Of a DNA stretch of 64,000 bases, positions 10,544-20,579 are shown piece by piece. The stretch's first letter is position 1, and every line of letters begins with the position of its first letter. The translations under genes and the position numbers were made by a program. Under the pieces are notes generated by a model. It saw only the letters and a list, made by a program, of their open reading frames with translations. It had not been told where the DNA came from and did not search any database. The stretch comes from Trissonchulus latispiculum (Eukaryota > Nematoda > Enoplea > Enoplida > Ironidae), in contig JASAND010006425.1 in assembly GCA_030248195.1 (NCBI GenBank), forward strand, positions 1 through 64,000, read 5' to 3'.

Positions 10544-11329
10544 CTGAAATGTCAATCAAATAATGAGAGTAACCAATATTCTACACCATACCTATACACA
10601 GCAATCCTTTGATAACACAATATAAACACTTAAGACCCTCTCTCGTACCCCAGTCCCCAACCCCACCCTGTTTTTTGCGAAAAAACTGCGAAACTTTTTT
10701 GAAAACTGTGCAACTTTTTTGGGAGCTCTGCGTAAAGCTCCGCAAAAAATTTTTGGCCTTGAGCAGAAATTTTCTGTTGAAAATGCAGAAAATTTCAAAA
10801 CATTTTTGCGACGTCGGCGCGTATTTCTGTATTCGTAAATATCTTTCAGTCGTACATTATCCAGGTGGCATGCCGGGCCGGGCAGCGAAAAACTATCAAA
10901 AAGGTTCACTTTCGGGTATATACGTTCAGAAAAACCAAACTTCACCTGCTGAAAACGCCAAGATCGTTCTAAGTCGAAAATTGCACTTTTCCGAGCGTGA
11001 CTTTACAATACACAAAAAACGGACCTAACTTGCCGGAAGCGAAACTTTCCAAAGTTGGAAATTTTGACCAAAACTTTTTTGCGACTTGTAGTACTCGTCA
11101 TGCTGATTTCAACTATACCAAATTTGTGTAGGTTCGTCGAGTATATATATTAAGCTGGCACGGTGCTCGAACGGGTCTCTAAGAGCCGCCCTGAGCCTTT
11201 TACACCCGGAGCGCTCTCGCGCTCCCATATAATATAGTTGCTTGTAAATGTCGAGTGGCATGCAGTTTGACAACTTTGAGATTATCTCTTAACTGTATAT
11301 ATGTATATACATGTGTGTACTGTGCATAC
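10544..11329. other. Non-coding; diverged relative of palindrome-arm sequence
   Basis: 10640-10800 resembles 2220-2380 (GAAAAAACTGCGAAA, GGAGCTCTGCG, TTGAGCAGAAATTTTC) but with many changes, so an older copy of the same repeat sits beside the SSRP1 exons. The missing first SSRP1 exon would be expected in or beyond this stretch; I did not find it. Confidence 0.5.
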
Positions 11330-11990
11330 ATACAAGAAATAAAAATGCACCTCTGGAGCATGAAAAAAGTAATATGGGTGATGGTGAGGTTGCAAAATCA
11401 AGAGAGGACTAGTCTTAAAAATGCTTAATATGGGGCTAGGTTCAAAAATAGAAGAGGACTAGGTTGCGAGCGAATTAATATGGGCACAAGCTTCGCCGAA
11501 CAACCCATATTCGCGGTTTGTAAATGTAAATTATTATGCATATCCACGATACATTTGGTCTATAGTTCATAAATAACCTACAGCTACGGTATGTGCTCGA
11601 GCTTTATTCGAACTTTTATTTTAGCAAACGTTTTCTTCGATAAGTGCTTCATACTAATCAGCGCATTTTACGTATCCATTTCTCCGGAAAATTTATATTC
11701 AAGAATAATTTAGGACTCTCCGACGATCTTCTATTTCCTGCTGACTTGGACCAATAGCTTTAGCATCATATCCTTAGATCTCTCCTAGTCGTAGAGCCAG
11801 CCGTAGTTCAACACAACAAAATGATGATAATTTACGTATATATTCCTAGCTAGTCTAACAGTGCATGCAAACAGCTATATTCAATGAGTATTCAACTGCT
11901 TAAATTTTTTATTGACTGACATTGATAGTTCTACGCTAAGAAGGAACGTGAAATCCCGCGAATATGGGTTGTTCGGCGAAGCTGTGCCTC
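11330..11990. mobile_element. Short copy of the 182-bp-TIR element family
   Basis: The left end (AATAAAAATGCACCTCTGGA, then GAGAGGACTAGTC and GGGCACAAGCTTCGCC) matches the inverted end at 18308-18489. Subterminal text GGACTCTCCGACGATCTTCT matches the complement near 18085-18110. The right end retains only CCGCGAATATGGG..GAAGCTGTGCC before LINE sequence begins. About 660 bp, non-coding and internally deleted relative to 15273-18489. Confidence 0.7.
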
Positions 11991-12112
11991 AGACCCATCG
12001 GCCTGCCCCAGTTCAAGTTTACTCCGAAAAAATCGAAATCCTGCTGTGGGGAAATGCTAAAATGGTTTTAACCCATTTGATTCAGTTCTAGGTGAACTAG
12101 AACTGAATTATT

Positions 12113-12940
12113 ATGGCAGATTCATGTCATGCTGAGGAATGCCGATGCCGGTCTACGAAAATTGCCGAACGGGATTTCAAAGTGGTCTGTGATTTCTGTC
12201 AATTGCCCAGTCATTCCTTCTGTGCTGGTATTAAAGAAGCCACGTTTAAGAAAATCCAGGATACTGAAATTCTTACTGTGCTGTCTTATACATGCCCAAG
12301 CTGCAAGGCAAAGCTGCGACGATTGATCGCTCATCCCACTCAGCCTGATGCCAATCCTGCTTCGACCAGTGATCGGATTCTCCTGATGGAGAACCAGATA
12401 TCTGAACTTTTGAACCGTGTCTCTACTCTCGAAGCTAAACCGCCGCCACCGTCTATTCAGGAGGTTCGTGAAGAAATGTCAGATTTACTTGAAGCTCAGG
12501 ATAAGCGAAATCGGGCAGTAGTCTTTGGGCTGCCGGAACAACAGCCCCCTGTGGGGGAAACGTTGTCCATGGCGCAGTCTCAGGCCCTTGATTTGGCTGA
12601 AGTCAAGGAAATTGCTGAAAAGATTGGACTTGATTCAGACTGTATTCAGGGTGTGTTCAGAGATGGATTGCCCAAGAAAGATGGGAAGCCGCGGATCCTG
12701 AAAGTCAGTTTCAGTCCTTTGGAAGCCAAATCTGCCTTCATCAAGTCGATTCGGGATCAACAGGGAGAAAAAACGCGATGGGCGAAGGTCTGGTCAAGAC
12801 CCGACCTTACATTCCGAGAACGTCGAAAGGATGAACTACTGCGTGGAAAACTGATGACGGCTAGAGAAACCTGTCCAGATGCCATCATTCGTCGTGGTAT
12901 TATTATTAATCGTACTAATGGTAATGTAATTGAGGCATAG
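12113..12940 (+). CDS. LINE ORF1 protein: PHD-like finger, coiled coil, ORF1 C-terminal domain
   Basis: 275 aa from an ATG. Residues 5-64 have Cys/His pairs (C26-X2-C29, H34, C37, C61-X2-C64) in a PHD-like layout typical of CR1-group ORF1 proteins. Residues about 86-109 form a short leucine-rich coiled coil, and a PPP run then leads to a second helix. RAVVFGLPE at about 134-142 starts an RRM-like/ORF1 nucleic-acid-binding region, which ends near a WSRPDLTFRERR helix. The expected role is RNA binding in the retrotransposition particle. The ORF is complete and its stop overlaps the ORF2 frame. Confidence 0.8.
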   Translation: MADSCHAEECRCRSTKIAERDFKVVCDFCQLPSHSFCAGIKEATFKKIQDTEILTVLSYTCPSCKAKLRRLIAHPTQPDANPASTSDRILLMENQISELLNRVSTLEAKPPPPSIQEVREEMSDLLEAQDKRNRAVVFGLPEQQPPVGETLSMAQSQALDLAEVKEIAEKIGLDSDCIQGVFRDGLPKKDGKPRILKVSFSPLEAKSAFIKSIRDQQGEKTRWAKVWSRPDLTFRERRKDELLRGKLMTARETCPDAIIRRGIIINRTNGNVIEA

Positions 12941-13754
12941 GAGGGTGGGCCCCTGGATAAAAAAAGCATTTAAAAAGGCTGATCTTGTTGATACAAATTT
13001 GTGTTTACTTTTGAATGCTTGTTCCATTAAGAATAAGATGGACTCTTTAAAAGTGTATTTAAATTCTTTACACGTGAACCCTGTTTTAATCTGCATAACC
13101 GAAACTTGGTTAAGTCCAGAAGACTCGGATAACCCCTTTTTATTAGAAGAATATAATTTAATTAGAATGGATCGAACTAAAGTAGACGTTCGAGGACGAG
13201 TATTACCTAAAGTTGGGGGTGGTGTGCTGGTTTACGTTTTGAAGAACGTTAAATTTGTTGTCTGTGATCAATTAAGTGGGAAGGGGTGTGAGGCGTTGTG
13301 GATAGATGTTTTTGGATCTGACGGGAGGCGAAGCAGGGTAGGGGTGGTTTATCATTCACCCACTCCTGGAGTGTCAGATTTAGATGCGATTTTTCAAAAT
13401 ATACTTGACGCTAAAAGAGATTGCCAAAATTGTTTTGTAGTTGGTGATTTCAATCAACCAAAAATTGATTGGCAAGTGCCATTTGCTGGTGGTTGTGAAA
13501 GATCTCAAAGTTTTCTTGATTTTTTTACAGAAAACGGATTTGTTCAATTTGTAAAAGAGCCAACTCATTTTATTTCACCGTTCAATACGCTTGACTTGGT
13601 TTTTGGTCAAACCGAATTCAGTGTGTCCAATATTTCTGTAGATGAACCTTTAGATTCAAGCAAGCATGGTATTATACATTTCATTCCAAACTTTAACCTT
13701 TCAACACAACGTTCAGAATTTGGGCATAGCAGAGATTTTTTAAGGGCTGATTAT
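12930..13754 (+). pseudogene. LINE ORF2 N-terminal part: apurinic-like endonuclease (EEP)
   Basis: Frame open from before the ORF1 stop. The first codon offered is TTG (12930) and the first ATG is at 13038. Endonuclease motifs in order: ICITETW (catalytic Glu near residue 58), VVGDFNQPKIDW (residues 171-181), TLDLVF (Asp 222). The last motif, normally Ser-Asp-His, reads SKH at 244-246, so the Asp next to the catalytic His is replaced by Lys. The frame then runs into the hairpin-ended insertion and stops after VGAR, which is insertion sequence. The rest of ORF2 resumes at 18495. Confidence 0.85.
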
Positions 13755-13787
13755 TATGTAGGGGCGCGATAGCGCCCCTACATAATA
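13752..13787. repeat. Perfect 16-bp-stem terminal hairpin
   Basis: TATTATGTAGGGGCGC, loop GATA, GCGCCCCTACATAATA. It sits at the exact point where LINE coding sequence ends. Confidence 0.9.
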
Positions 13788-14507
13788 TGGGTATAAAGGC
13801 GTCTGCGCGGCCCCCTGGAGACAGTGTTGGCCTGGTGCCAGCTAATTAGAGGTCTGGGAGGGGTAAAAATGTTACCATCGTAAAGTACTCGAGTAGTACT
13901 ACAAGTACCACCATACTTTTGGTTAAAATTCCGAACTTCGAAATTTTGCACTAGGCGGGAGTTACCGTGCGTTTGTTTTTTTTTCTCGGTTAATAACGCT
14001 TTTCGGAAGTGCTTATGTCAGCGCAGTGTTGGAACGATATGGGCATTTTCGTCCTATACTACTATTATATGTTGGTAGGCAGGGTCCTCTCATGCAACCT
14101 TTTTTGGTCATTTTGGCACCTGGCCAATTTTGGCTCTGTGCCAAGGCCCCAAAGTCGGACTTTCGCTATTTTGGCACGTCGGTTGTGATCGACTTTTTTT
14201 CACAGGCTAGCAGCTAGACCGGTTTGGTTTATTTTATTTGAATATTTCGGACTATGCGCGGAATGTAACGAGGGGGATTTTTTAATTTCGCTCTGTAGCT
14301 TTCAGGAGATGGGCCCAAACTTTGCATTTTTTCACCTGTTTTCACGAAAAGTTTCTAAGTCCCACTTTTACTAGAAATGGCCTAAAAGTCACTAAAAATG
14401 GCGTTTTTCGGCGTTGGGGTGGTACCCATATATAGTAAATCGGGGTCGCTGAAAACGATGAGCATACTGCTGAGGTCGGTGGATGTGACCCCTGACCCAC
14501 AGCGCCC

Positions 14508-15170
14508 ACCCACAGTGGGCCCGGTGTGGGTCAAAAATGAAAGTCTTCAAAAGTGGTCAAGTCTGGTATCAAATGAAAGCCCTTGGCGAGGCGACCAACT
14601 TTTGTCATTATGCCACCCACAAAAAGTGGCCCCACCGACCTGTGGGTGGGTGCCCCGCCCACTGTGGGTCCGGTGTGGGTCAAAAATGAAAGTCTTCAAA
14701 AGTGGTCACGTTTGGCATCAAATGAAAGCCCTTGGCGAGGCGATCAACTTTTGTCATTATGCCACCCACAAAAAGTGGCCCCATCGACCTGCGGGTGGGT
14801 GCCCCACCCACAGTGGGCCCGGTGTGGGTCAAAAAAGAAAGTCTTCAAAAGTGGTCAAGTTTGGTATCAAATGAAAGCCCTTGGCGAGGCGACCAACTTT
14901 TGTCATTATGCCACCCACAAAAAGTGGCCCCACCGACCTGTGGGTGGGTGCCCCACCCACAGTGGGTCCGGTGTGGGTCAAAAATGAAAGTCTTCAAAAG
15001 TGGTCAAGTTTGGCATCAAATGAAAGGCCTTGGTGAGGCGATCAACTTTTGCCATTATGCCACCCACAAAAAGTGGCCCCACCGACCTGTGGGTGGGTGC
15101 CCCACCCACTGTGGGTCCGGTGTGGGTCAAAAATGAAAGTCTTCAAAAGTAGTCATGTTTGTTAAAAAAA
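14508..15170 (+). repeat. Satellite array A, 149-bp unit, ~4.4 copies
   Basis: CCGGTGTGGG recurs at 14521 (offset one), 14670, 14819, 14968 and 15117, a period of exactly 149. Each unit holds AAAAGTGGTCAAGTTTGGTA, then CAAATGAAAGCCCTTGG, and a GC-rich segment with CCACCCAC. Units lack stops in several frames, which creates overlapping spurious ORFs. Confidence 0.95.
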
Positions 15171-15533
15171 TGAAAGCCCATTTTCTCACATTTGCCCTGC
15201 CTATTGCATTTTTCAAGCTCCTTATCTGCGTCAGCTCACTGCTGGAAAGGGAACCTTTAAAATGACAGAAGGACAAGTAATAAAAATGCTCCTCCGGAGC
15301 ATGAAAAAGTAATATGGGTAGTTGTGAGGTTGTAACATCAAGAGAGGACTAGTCTTAAAAATGCTTAATATGGGGCTAGGTTCAAAAAAAGAAGAGGACT
15401 AGGTTGTGGGCGAATTAATATGGGCACAGCTTCGCCGAGCAACCCATATTCGCGGGCTTTCACGCTTCGCCATGGCGATTGCCATATACAAAGCAGTTAA
15501 TGTCAGTCAATAATTACAATTCCAGCAGTTATC

Positions 15534-15559
15534 ATAGGGGTCGCGGCAGCGACCCCTAT
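15534..15559. repeat. Terminal-type hairpin inside the 3.2 kb element
   Basis: ATAGGGGTCGC, loop GGCA, GCGACCCCTAT, then AATATGTGTG and CTGGAGACAGTG. It matches both the palindrome hairpins (stem) and the 13752 element (downstream text). Preceded by TTATC. Confidence 0.85.
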
Positions 15560-16179
15560 AATATGTGTGAAAAGTGGCTGGAGACAGTGTAAAATAAGCT
15601 GCGCAGAAGCTGCGCAAAATCCTGCGCAGATCCTGCGCAGATTTCATGCGCAAATTGTAGAGCACATCGAGTTTAGTATGTCTGTGAAGTTTCAGCCCCG
15701 TATCACTTACCGTTAAAAAGTTGCGCCCTGGACCGGTTATGGCGGCGATGTTTTTTTTTTTCCGGTTTCTCCTATTTGATGGTTGTATTGTACATAATGT
15801 TCGCCGCTTTCACGTGATCTGCAGCGGTGGGCCAACCTAAAGGGCTATGGGGTCTAGTAGTACCCTCTAAAGAATTTAAGAATCACAACTTTTTTTGCGC
15901 CGCAGCTGCGCCACAGCGCCGCAGTGGCGCCGCAAAGTCGGCTCATAGCGAAAAGTGACCATTTTTGTGGTCGTCGCTCAGGTCGAACGTTACGAGCTGG
16001 AGCTGATTTCTTTTTATATTCAGAAATTACATATATTGAACTAACTAACGGTCCAGGTTGCGTTTCTCTATCACTTCCCTAGCGACCACAGTGGCCCGTC
16101 AAAGATGGCGAAAATTCGAAAAATGAAAAATCGAAATTTCTCGCTATCTATTTCACTTTGAACGCTCAAATCTTCCATA
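15560..16179. other. Leader of second hairpin element, non-coding
   Basis: Contains repeated TGCGCAG words (15600-15650) and GCGCCGCAG repeats (15897-15935), both short palindrome-rich runs. No gene is seen. Confidence 0.5.
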
Positions 16180-17095
16180 CAATGGTTTTCTGGCACGGAG
16201 AATCGATTCCCGCAGTCAGTTTTACCGTCAGACCCACCCATCTTGCTGGGCTGGTTCCACTTTGCCGTCGGGAGGGTCAAGTCGGAAACCGCTTCCTGGA
16301 GGTCCATACTAGGCTTTACCTGGCCTCTCAAAACTTTGTCTATAGGGGTTTTCTGGTGCGCCCAGCTCATTCCCGGTGTCCTTTTTGCCGTAGGACTCAT
16401 CCATCTTGCTGTGCTGGTTCCACTTTGCCGTCTGGAGGGTCATGTCGGAAACCGCTTCCTGGAGGTCCATAGTAGGCTCTACCTGGCCTCTCAAAACTTT
16501 GTCTATAGGGGTTTTCTGGTGCGCCCAGCTCATTCCCGGTGTCCTTTTTGCCGTAGGACTCATCCATCTTGCTGTGCTGGTTCCACTTTGCCGTCTGGAG
16601 GGTCATGTCGGTAACCGCTTCCTGGAGGTCCATAGTAGGCTTTACCTGGTCTCTCAAAACTTTGTCTATAGGGGTTTTCTGGTGCGCCCAGCTCATTCCC
16701 GGTGTCCTTTTTGCCGTAGGACTCATCCATCTTGCTGTGCTGGTTCCACTTTGCCGTCTGGAGGGTCATGTCGGAAACCGCTTCCTGGAGGTCCATAGTA
16801 GGCTCTACCTGGCCTCTCAAAACTTTGTCTATAGGGGTTTTCTGGTGCGCCCAGCTCATTCCCGGTGTCCTTTTTGCCGTAGGACTCATCCATCTTGCTG
16901 TGCTGGTTCCACTTTGCCGTCTGGAGGGTCATGTCGGAAACCGCTTCCTGGAGGTCCATAGTAGGCTTTACCTGGCCTCTCAAAACATTGTCTATAGGGG
17001 TTTTCTGGTGCGCCCGGCTCATTTCTGGTATCCGTTTTGCCGTCCGACGTACCTATTTTGCTGGGCTGGTTCCACTTTGCCGTTTGAAGGGTCAG
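16180..17095 (+). repeat. Satellite array B, 163-bp unit, ~5.6 copies
   Basis: CTGGTTCCACTTTGCCGT recurs at 16251, 16414, 16577, 16740, 16903 and 17066, a period of exactly 163. The central copies are almost identical and the outer ones diverge. Stop-poor units generate 99-162 codon spurious ORFs on both strands. Confidence 0.95.
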
Positions 17096-17104
17096 TCGGG
17101 TGGG

Positions 17105-17775
17105 GGGTCAAGTGGTCGAAAATAAAATTTTTCAAAAGTGGTCAAATTTGGTACCAAATGAAAGCCCTAAGCGAGCTGAGCAACGTTCGTCATAGAACTG
17201 CATGCTCAAAGTGGCTGTAGAGTGCTGTGGTGGGTTGGGGTGGGGACTTAGGCGATTTTCGGTCAAAAATGAAAGTTTTCAAAAGTGGTCAAATTTGGTA
17301 CCAAATGAAAGCCCTAAGCGAGCTGAGCAACGTTTGTCATAGAACTGCATGCTCAAAGTGGCTGTAGAGTGCTGTGGTGGATTGGGGTGGGGACTTAGGC
17401 GATTTTCTGTCAAAAATGAAAGTTTTCAAAAGTGGTCAAATTTGGTACCAAATGAAAGCCCTAAGCGAGCTGAGCAACTTTTGTCATAGAACTGCATGCT
17501 CAAAGTGGCTGTAGAGTGCTGTGGTGGGGTGGGGTGGGGACTTAGGCGATTTTCGGTCAAAAATGAAAGTTTTCAAAAGTGGTCAAATTTGGTACCAAAT
17601 GAAAGCCCTAAGCGAGCTGAGCAACTTTTGTCATAGAACTGCATGCTCAAAGTGGCTGTAGAGTGCTGTGGTGGGGTGGGGTAGGGACTTAGGCGATTTT
17701 CGGTCAAAAATGAAAGTTTTCAAAAGTGGTCAAATTTGGTATCAAATGAAAGCCCTAAGTGAGCTGAGCAACTTT
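17105..17775 (+). repeat. Satellite array C, 147-bp unit, 5 copies
   Basis: CAAAAGTGG recurs at 17133, 17280, 17427, 17574 and 17721, a period of exactly 147. The unit starts with the same core as array A (GTCAAAAATGAAAGT, AAAAGTGGTCAAATTTGGTA, CAAATGAAAGCCCTAAG) but continues with unrelated text (GAACTGCATGCTCAAAG, GGGGTGGGGACTTAGG). It directly follows array B. Confidence 0.95.
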
Positions 17776-18307
17776 TGACATGGAACCATCCACCAATATT
17801 TGCTGTGCCAAATAATGTCACGTGCCCATGAAACTTTTGTCTTTACTTCTTCAACCGGAATTTAAAGGATATATATACCTATTTATATTTATTATATATT
17901 TAAAGGATATTTAAAGGATATATATACGATACAACCAACACACACATATTATCCTCTTTTGTGCGGAGCATTTTTGTTACTTGTATAATATATATACGTA
18001 AACTATATAGTATATAATTTGGTTGTGCTGGACTACGACAAGCAACTAGAAAGAACCAAGGCTATGATTGTAACTCTAACGGCTGAATAGAAATAGAAGA
18101 TCGTCGGAGAGAGTCCTGATCCTGAAGTTATTGTTGAAATATATACTTTTCTTATAAATGGTTAAAACGCTCAGTAGATAAATATTAAGAGTTTATCGAA
18201 AGAAATGTTTGCTTCCACTAAAACTCGTTTATCATAGTCGTATATTATTTACGTGCCGTAACTAAATCTGAACACTGGTACGTATAAAAATATATAACTT
18301 TTTCAGT
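17776..18307. other. Inner part of the TIR element, non-coding
   Basis: A/T-rich with ATATATAC runs (17860-18010). 18080-18300 is the complement of 11520-11760, so it is subterminal sequence of the TIR family. No gene. Confidence 0.6.
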
Positions 18308-18494
18308 CCGCGAATATGGGTTGTTCGGCGAAGCTGTGCCCATATTAATTCGCCCACAACCTAGTCCTCTTCTTTTTTGAACCTAGCCCCATATTAAGCA
18401 TTTTTAAGACTAGTCCTCTCTTGATTTTACAACCTCACAACTACCCATATTACTTTTTCATGCTCCGGAGGAGCATTTTTATTACTTGTGATAG

Positions 18495-20579
18495 TATGTC
18501 TGTGTTTTTGACACTGTTGACTGGAACGTGCTGTTTATGGAATGTATTACTGTTGATCAATACTGGACGGAATTTAAGAATTGTCTAAATTTTGCGATCA
18601 CCCATTATGTTCCAAAGTTTAACTGTAGAAAACGAAATTCCTGTATTCGACTCTCGTCTACAACTCTGGATTTGATTGCACAAAAGAAACGGACATGGAA
18701 AAGATACAAGAAAGCTAAAACGGCATATAATAGAAAACTCCATTACGATTTAGTAATCAAAGTTAAACGTGCAGTCGCTACAGATAGAAGACTGTATGAA
18801 AGCGGTTTAGCAGAAAAGTCATGTATGAAAAAATTTTACTCTTACGCCAAAAAACGTATTAATCCAAATAATTCCAGTATTGGCTCCTTAGTTAATAATT
18901 TAGGTGATGTTGTTACTGATGATATGGAGAAGTGTGATTTGCTTAATGAAGTGTTTGTGTCTGTATTTACTAATGATAATGGCATAATGCCTGTATTGCC
19001 GGATTCAGTAGCCGATGACAGTGTATTAGCAGATTGTTTCTTTGATGAGCTTGATGTTTATAACGTAATGAAAAACCTAGAGCCGAAATTATCTGCAGGT
19101 CCTGATGGATTTCCAAGCATTCTTTTTAAAAAACTAGCCTTTTCCTTAGCTTCACCGCTTTGCAAAATCTTTAAGGTATCCATGGAAACTGGTCAACTGC
19201 CCTCGGATTGGTTGAAGGCAGACGTTTGCCCCATTTTTAAAAAGGGTGATTCAAAGAATCCAAAAAATTATCGTCCGGTCAGTTTAACAGCTGTTTGTTG
19301 TCGAATACAAGAAAGAGTTTTAAAGCCCCTTCTGGTCAATCATGTGAATTGCTCAAACTTAATCAGCAAGTGCCAACATGGCTTTGTAAAGAGAAAGTCT
19401 ACTTTAACGCAGTTGCTTGACTGCATACAAAGTTGGTTCGAATCTTGGGATAATGGTGATTGTATCGATGTAATTTATATTGATTTGATGCGTGCTTTTG
19501 ATACTGTTTCGCATACGAAGTTGTTGAAGAAATTAGAAGCTTTTGGAATACGTGGGAAGGTGCTGGCTTGGATAAAGGCTTTTTTGACGAACAGATTTCA
19601 AAGGGTAAAATTGGGTACAACTAAGTCTAATTGGGCTGCGGTTAGCAGTGGTGTACCACAGGGATCTGTTCTTGGGCCTTTTTTGTTTCTCATTTATATC
19701 AATGATCTGCCGGAAAATATTCTAGCTGAAACTCGTTTGTTTGCAGATGATGCAAAAATCTCCAAAATTGTAAATTCGGTTGAAGATGCAAATCTGTTAC
19801 AATTAGACTTAAATTCTTTAGAGGCGTGGACACGCCAATGGCAAATGAATGTAACTGTATCAAAGTGCTTTGTTATGCATATTGGATATCAAAATCTAAA
19901 CTATGACTATGTTCTAGATGGTCAAAGTATTAGTGAAGCAGACGCAGTACGTGATCTTGGTATAAATATGTGCCAGGATTTAAATTTTTCAAAGCATATT
20001 AGTCAAATTAAAGCAAAAGCAAAACAACGGGTAGCTATTATCTTTCGAAGTTTTAATAGTAGGAATATTCAGCTAATGGTTAAGCTTTTTAAAACGTATG
20101 TCAGGCCAATGTTAGAGTATTGCACACCGATTTGGTCTCCTCACTTGCTAAAAGATATTGATGCCATCGAAAACGTGCAGCGTTCATTTACTAGACGTCT
20201 GCATGGACTTGGTGGGTTAAGTTATAGGGAGAGGTTGGTCAGGTGTGCTTTGCAGTCGCTAGAAATGCGGCGTATTCTAAATGATCTGTATCTAATGCAT
20301 AATATTGTGTACAATGCATTTGATTGTTCATTTGATAGTTGCTTTACGTATTCTCCAGACGCCGGGACGAGGAGGCAAAACTCTCTGGCTGTAATTCCAA
20401 AAAGATATAAAAAGTCTCGGACTGGTCATTCGTATTTCTATAGAATTTGCAATGTTTGGAATGATCTTCCTGAAAATATTGTTACTATTTCCTCTTTGGT
20501 AATTTTTAAGCAACGCTTATCTGACATTGAACCTCAGCTTCAGAAATTTATTCGGGGGCGTGCACTACAAGGACCTTAG
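18495..20579 (+). CDS. LINE ORF2 reverse transcriptase and C-terminal domain
   Basis: Open from the TAT at 18495 (a stop, TAG, lies just upstream in insertion sequence). RT blocks in order, numbering from 18528: SAGPDGFP (189-196), NYRPVSL (247-253), QHGFVKRKST (283-292), YIDLMRAFDTVSH with catalytic Asp 319, SSGVPQGSVLGP (373-384) and FADD with Asp 407/408. The C-terminal block HLLKDIDAIENVQRSFTRR and a final NVWNDLPENIV are typical of CR1/jockey-like elements. It copies element RNA at the target site. As it stands it is cut off from its endonuclease domain by the 4.7 kb insertion. Confidence 0.9.
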   Translation, partial: YVCVFDTVDWNVLFMECITVDQYWTEFKNCLNFAITHYVPKFNCRKRNSCIRLSSTTLDLIAQKKRTWKRYKKAKTAYNRKLHYDLVIKVKRAVATDRRLYESGLAEKSCMKKFYSYAKKRINPNNSSIGSLVNNLGDVVTDDMEKCDLLNEVFVSVFTNDNGIMPVLPDSVADDSVLADCFFDELDVYNVMKNLEPKLSAGPDGFPSILFKKLAFSLASPLCKIFKVSMETGQLPSDWLKADVCPIFKKGDSKNPKNYRPVSLTAVCCRIQERVLKPLLVNHVNCSNLISKCQHGFVKRKSTLTQLLDCIQSWFESWDNGDCIDVIYIDLMRAFDTVSHTKLLKKLEAFGIRGKVLAWIKAFLTNRFQRVKLGTTKSNWAAVSSGVPQGSVLGPFLFLIYINDLPENILAETRLFADDAKISKIVNSVEDANLLQLDLNSLEAWTRQWQMNVTVSKCFVMHIGYQNLNYDYVLDGQSISEADAVRDLGINMCQDLNFSKHISQIKAKAKQRVAIIFRSFNSRNIQLMVKLFKTYVRPMLEYCTPIWSPHLLKDIDAIENVQRSFTRRLHGLGGLSYRERLVRCALQSLEMRRILNDLYLMHNIVYNAFDCSFDSCFTYSPDAGTRRQNSLAVIPKRYKKSRTGHSYFYRICNVWNDLPENIVTISSLVIFKQRLSDIEPQLQKFIRGRALQGP

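Larger units (their letters stand above)
13752..15272 (+). mobile_element. Hairpin-ended element with 149-bp satellite (Helitron/Helentron-like?)
   Basis: Begins exactly at the LINE junction with the 36-nt hairpin at 13752-13787. Then follow CTGGAGACAGTG, an ~700-bp unique part and the 149-bp array. The first ~740 bp is repeated in inverse orientation at about 21470-22235. No ORF is supported. A terminal hairpin plus a central ~150-bp tandem array is the layout known for non-autonomous Helentrons (DINE-like), but no CTRR end was identified, so the class is inference. The right end is uncertain because another element abuts at 15273. Confidence 0.5.
15273..18489. mobile_element. 3.2 kb DNA element with 182-bp terminal inverted repeats
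   Basis: Left end 15273-15455 (ACAAGTAATAAAAATGCTCC...) and right end 18308-18489 are near-perfect complements. The ends contain the self-complementary GCTCCTCCGGAGC and AATATGGG..CCCATATT. A short relative is at 11330-11990. No transposase is visible; the interior carries a second hairpin-ended element and arrays B and C. No target duplication was recognised, so no superfamily is assigned. Confidence 0.8.

Noticed and set aside
10592..11028. Genes on either strand (117 and 139 codons)
   Set aside because: No motif. The region is an old copy of palindrome-arm repeat text.
14398..15136. Protein-coding genes of 130-160 codons over array A
   Set aside because: The frames overlap, restart every 149 bp and follow the satellite period; no ATG-specific or domain evidence.
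16071..17220. Coding frames on both strands over array B
   Set aside because: They are the same 163-bp unit read repeatedly; both strands are open because of composition.
14508..17775. CRISPR array
   Set aside because: Repeats are 147-163 bp without unique spacers, in a eukaryotic transposon.
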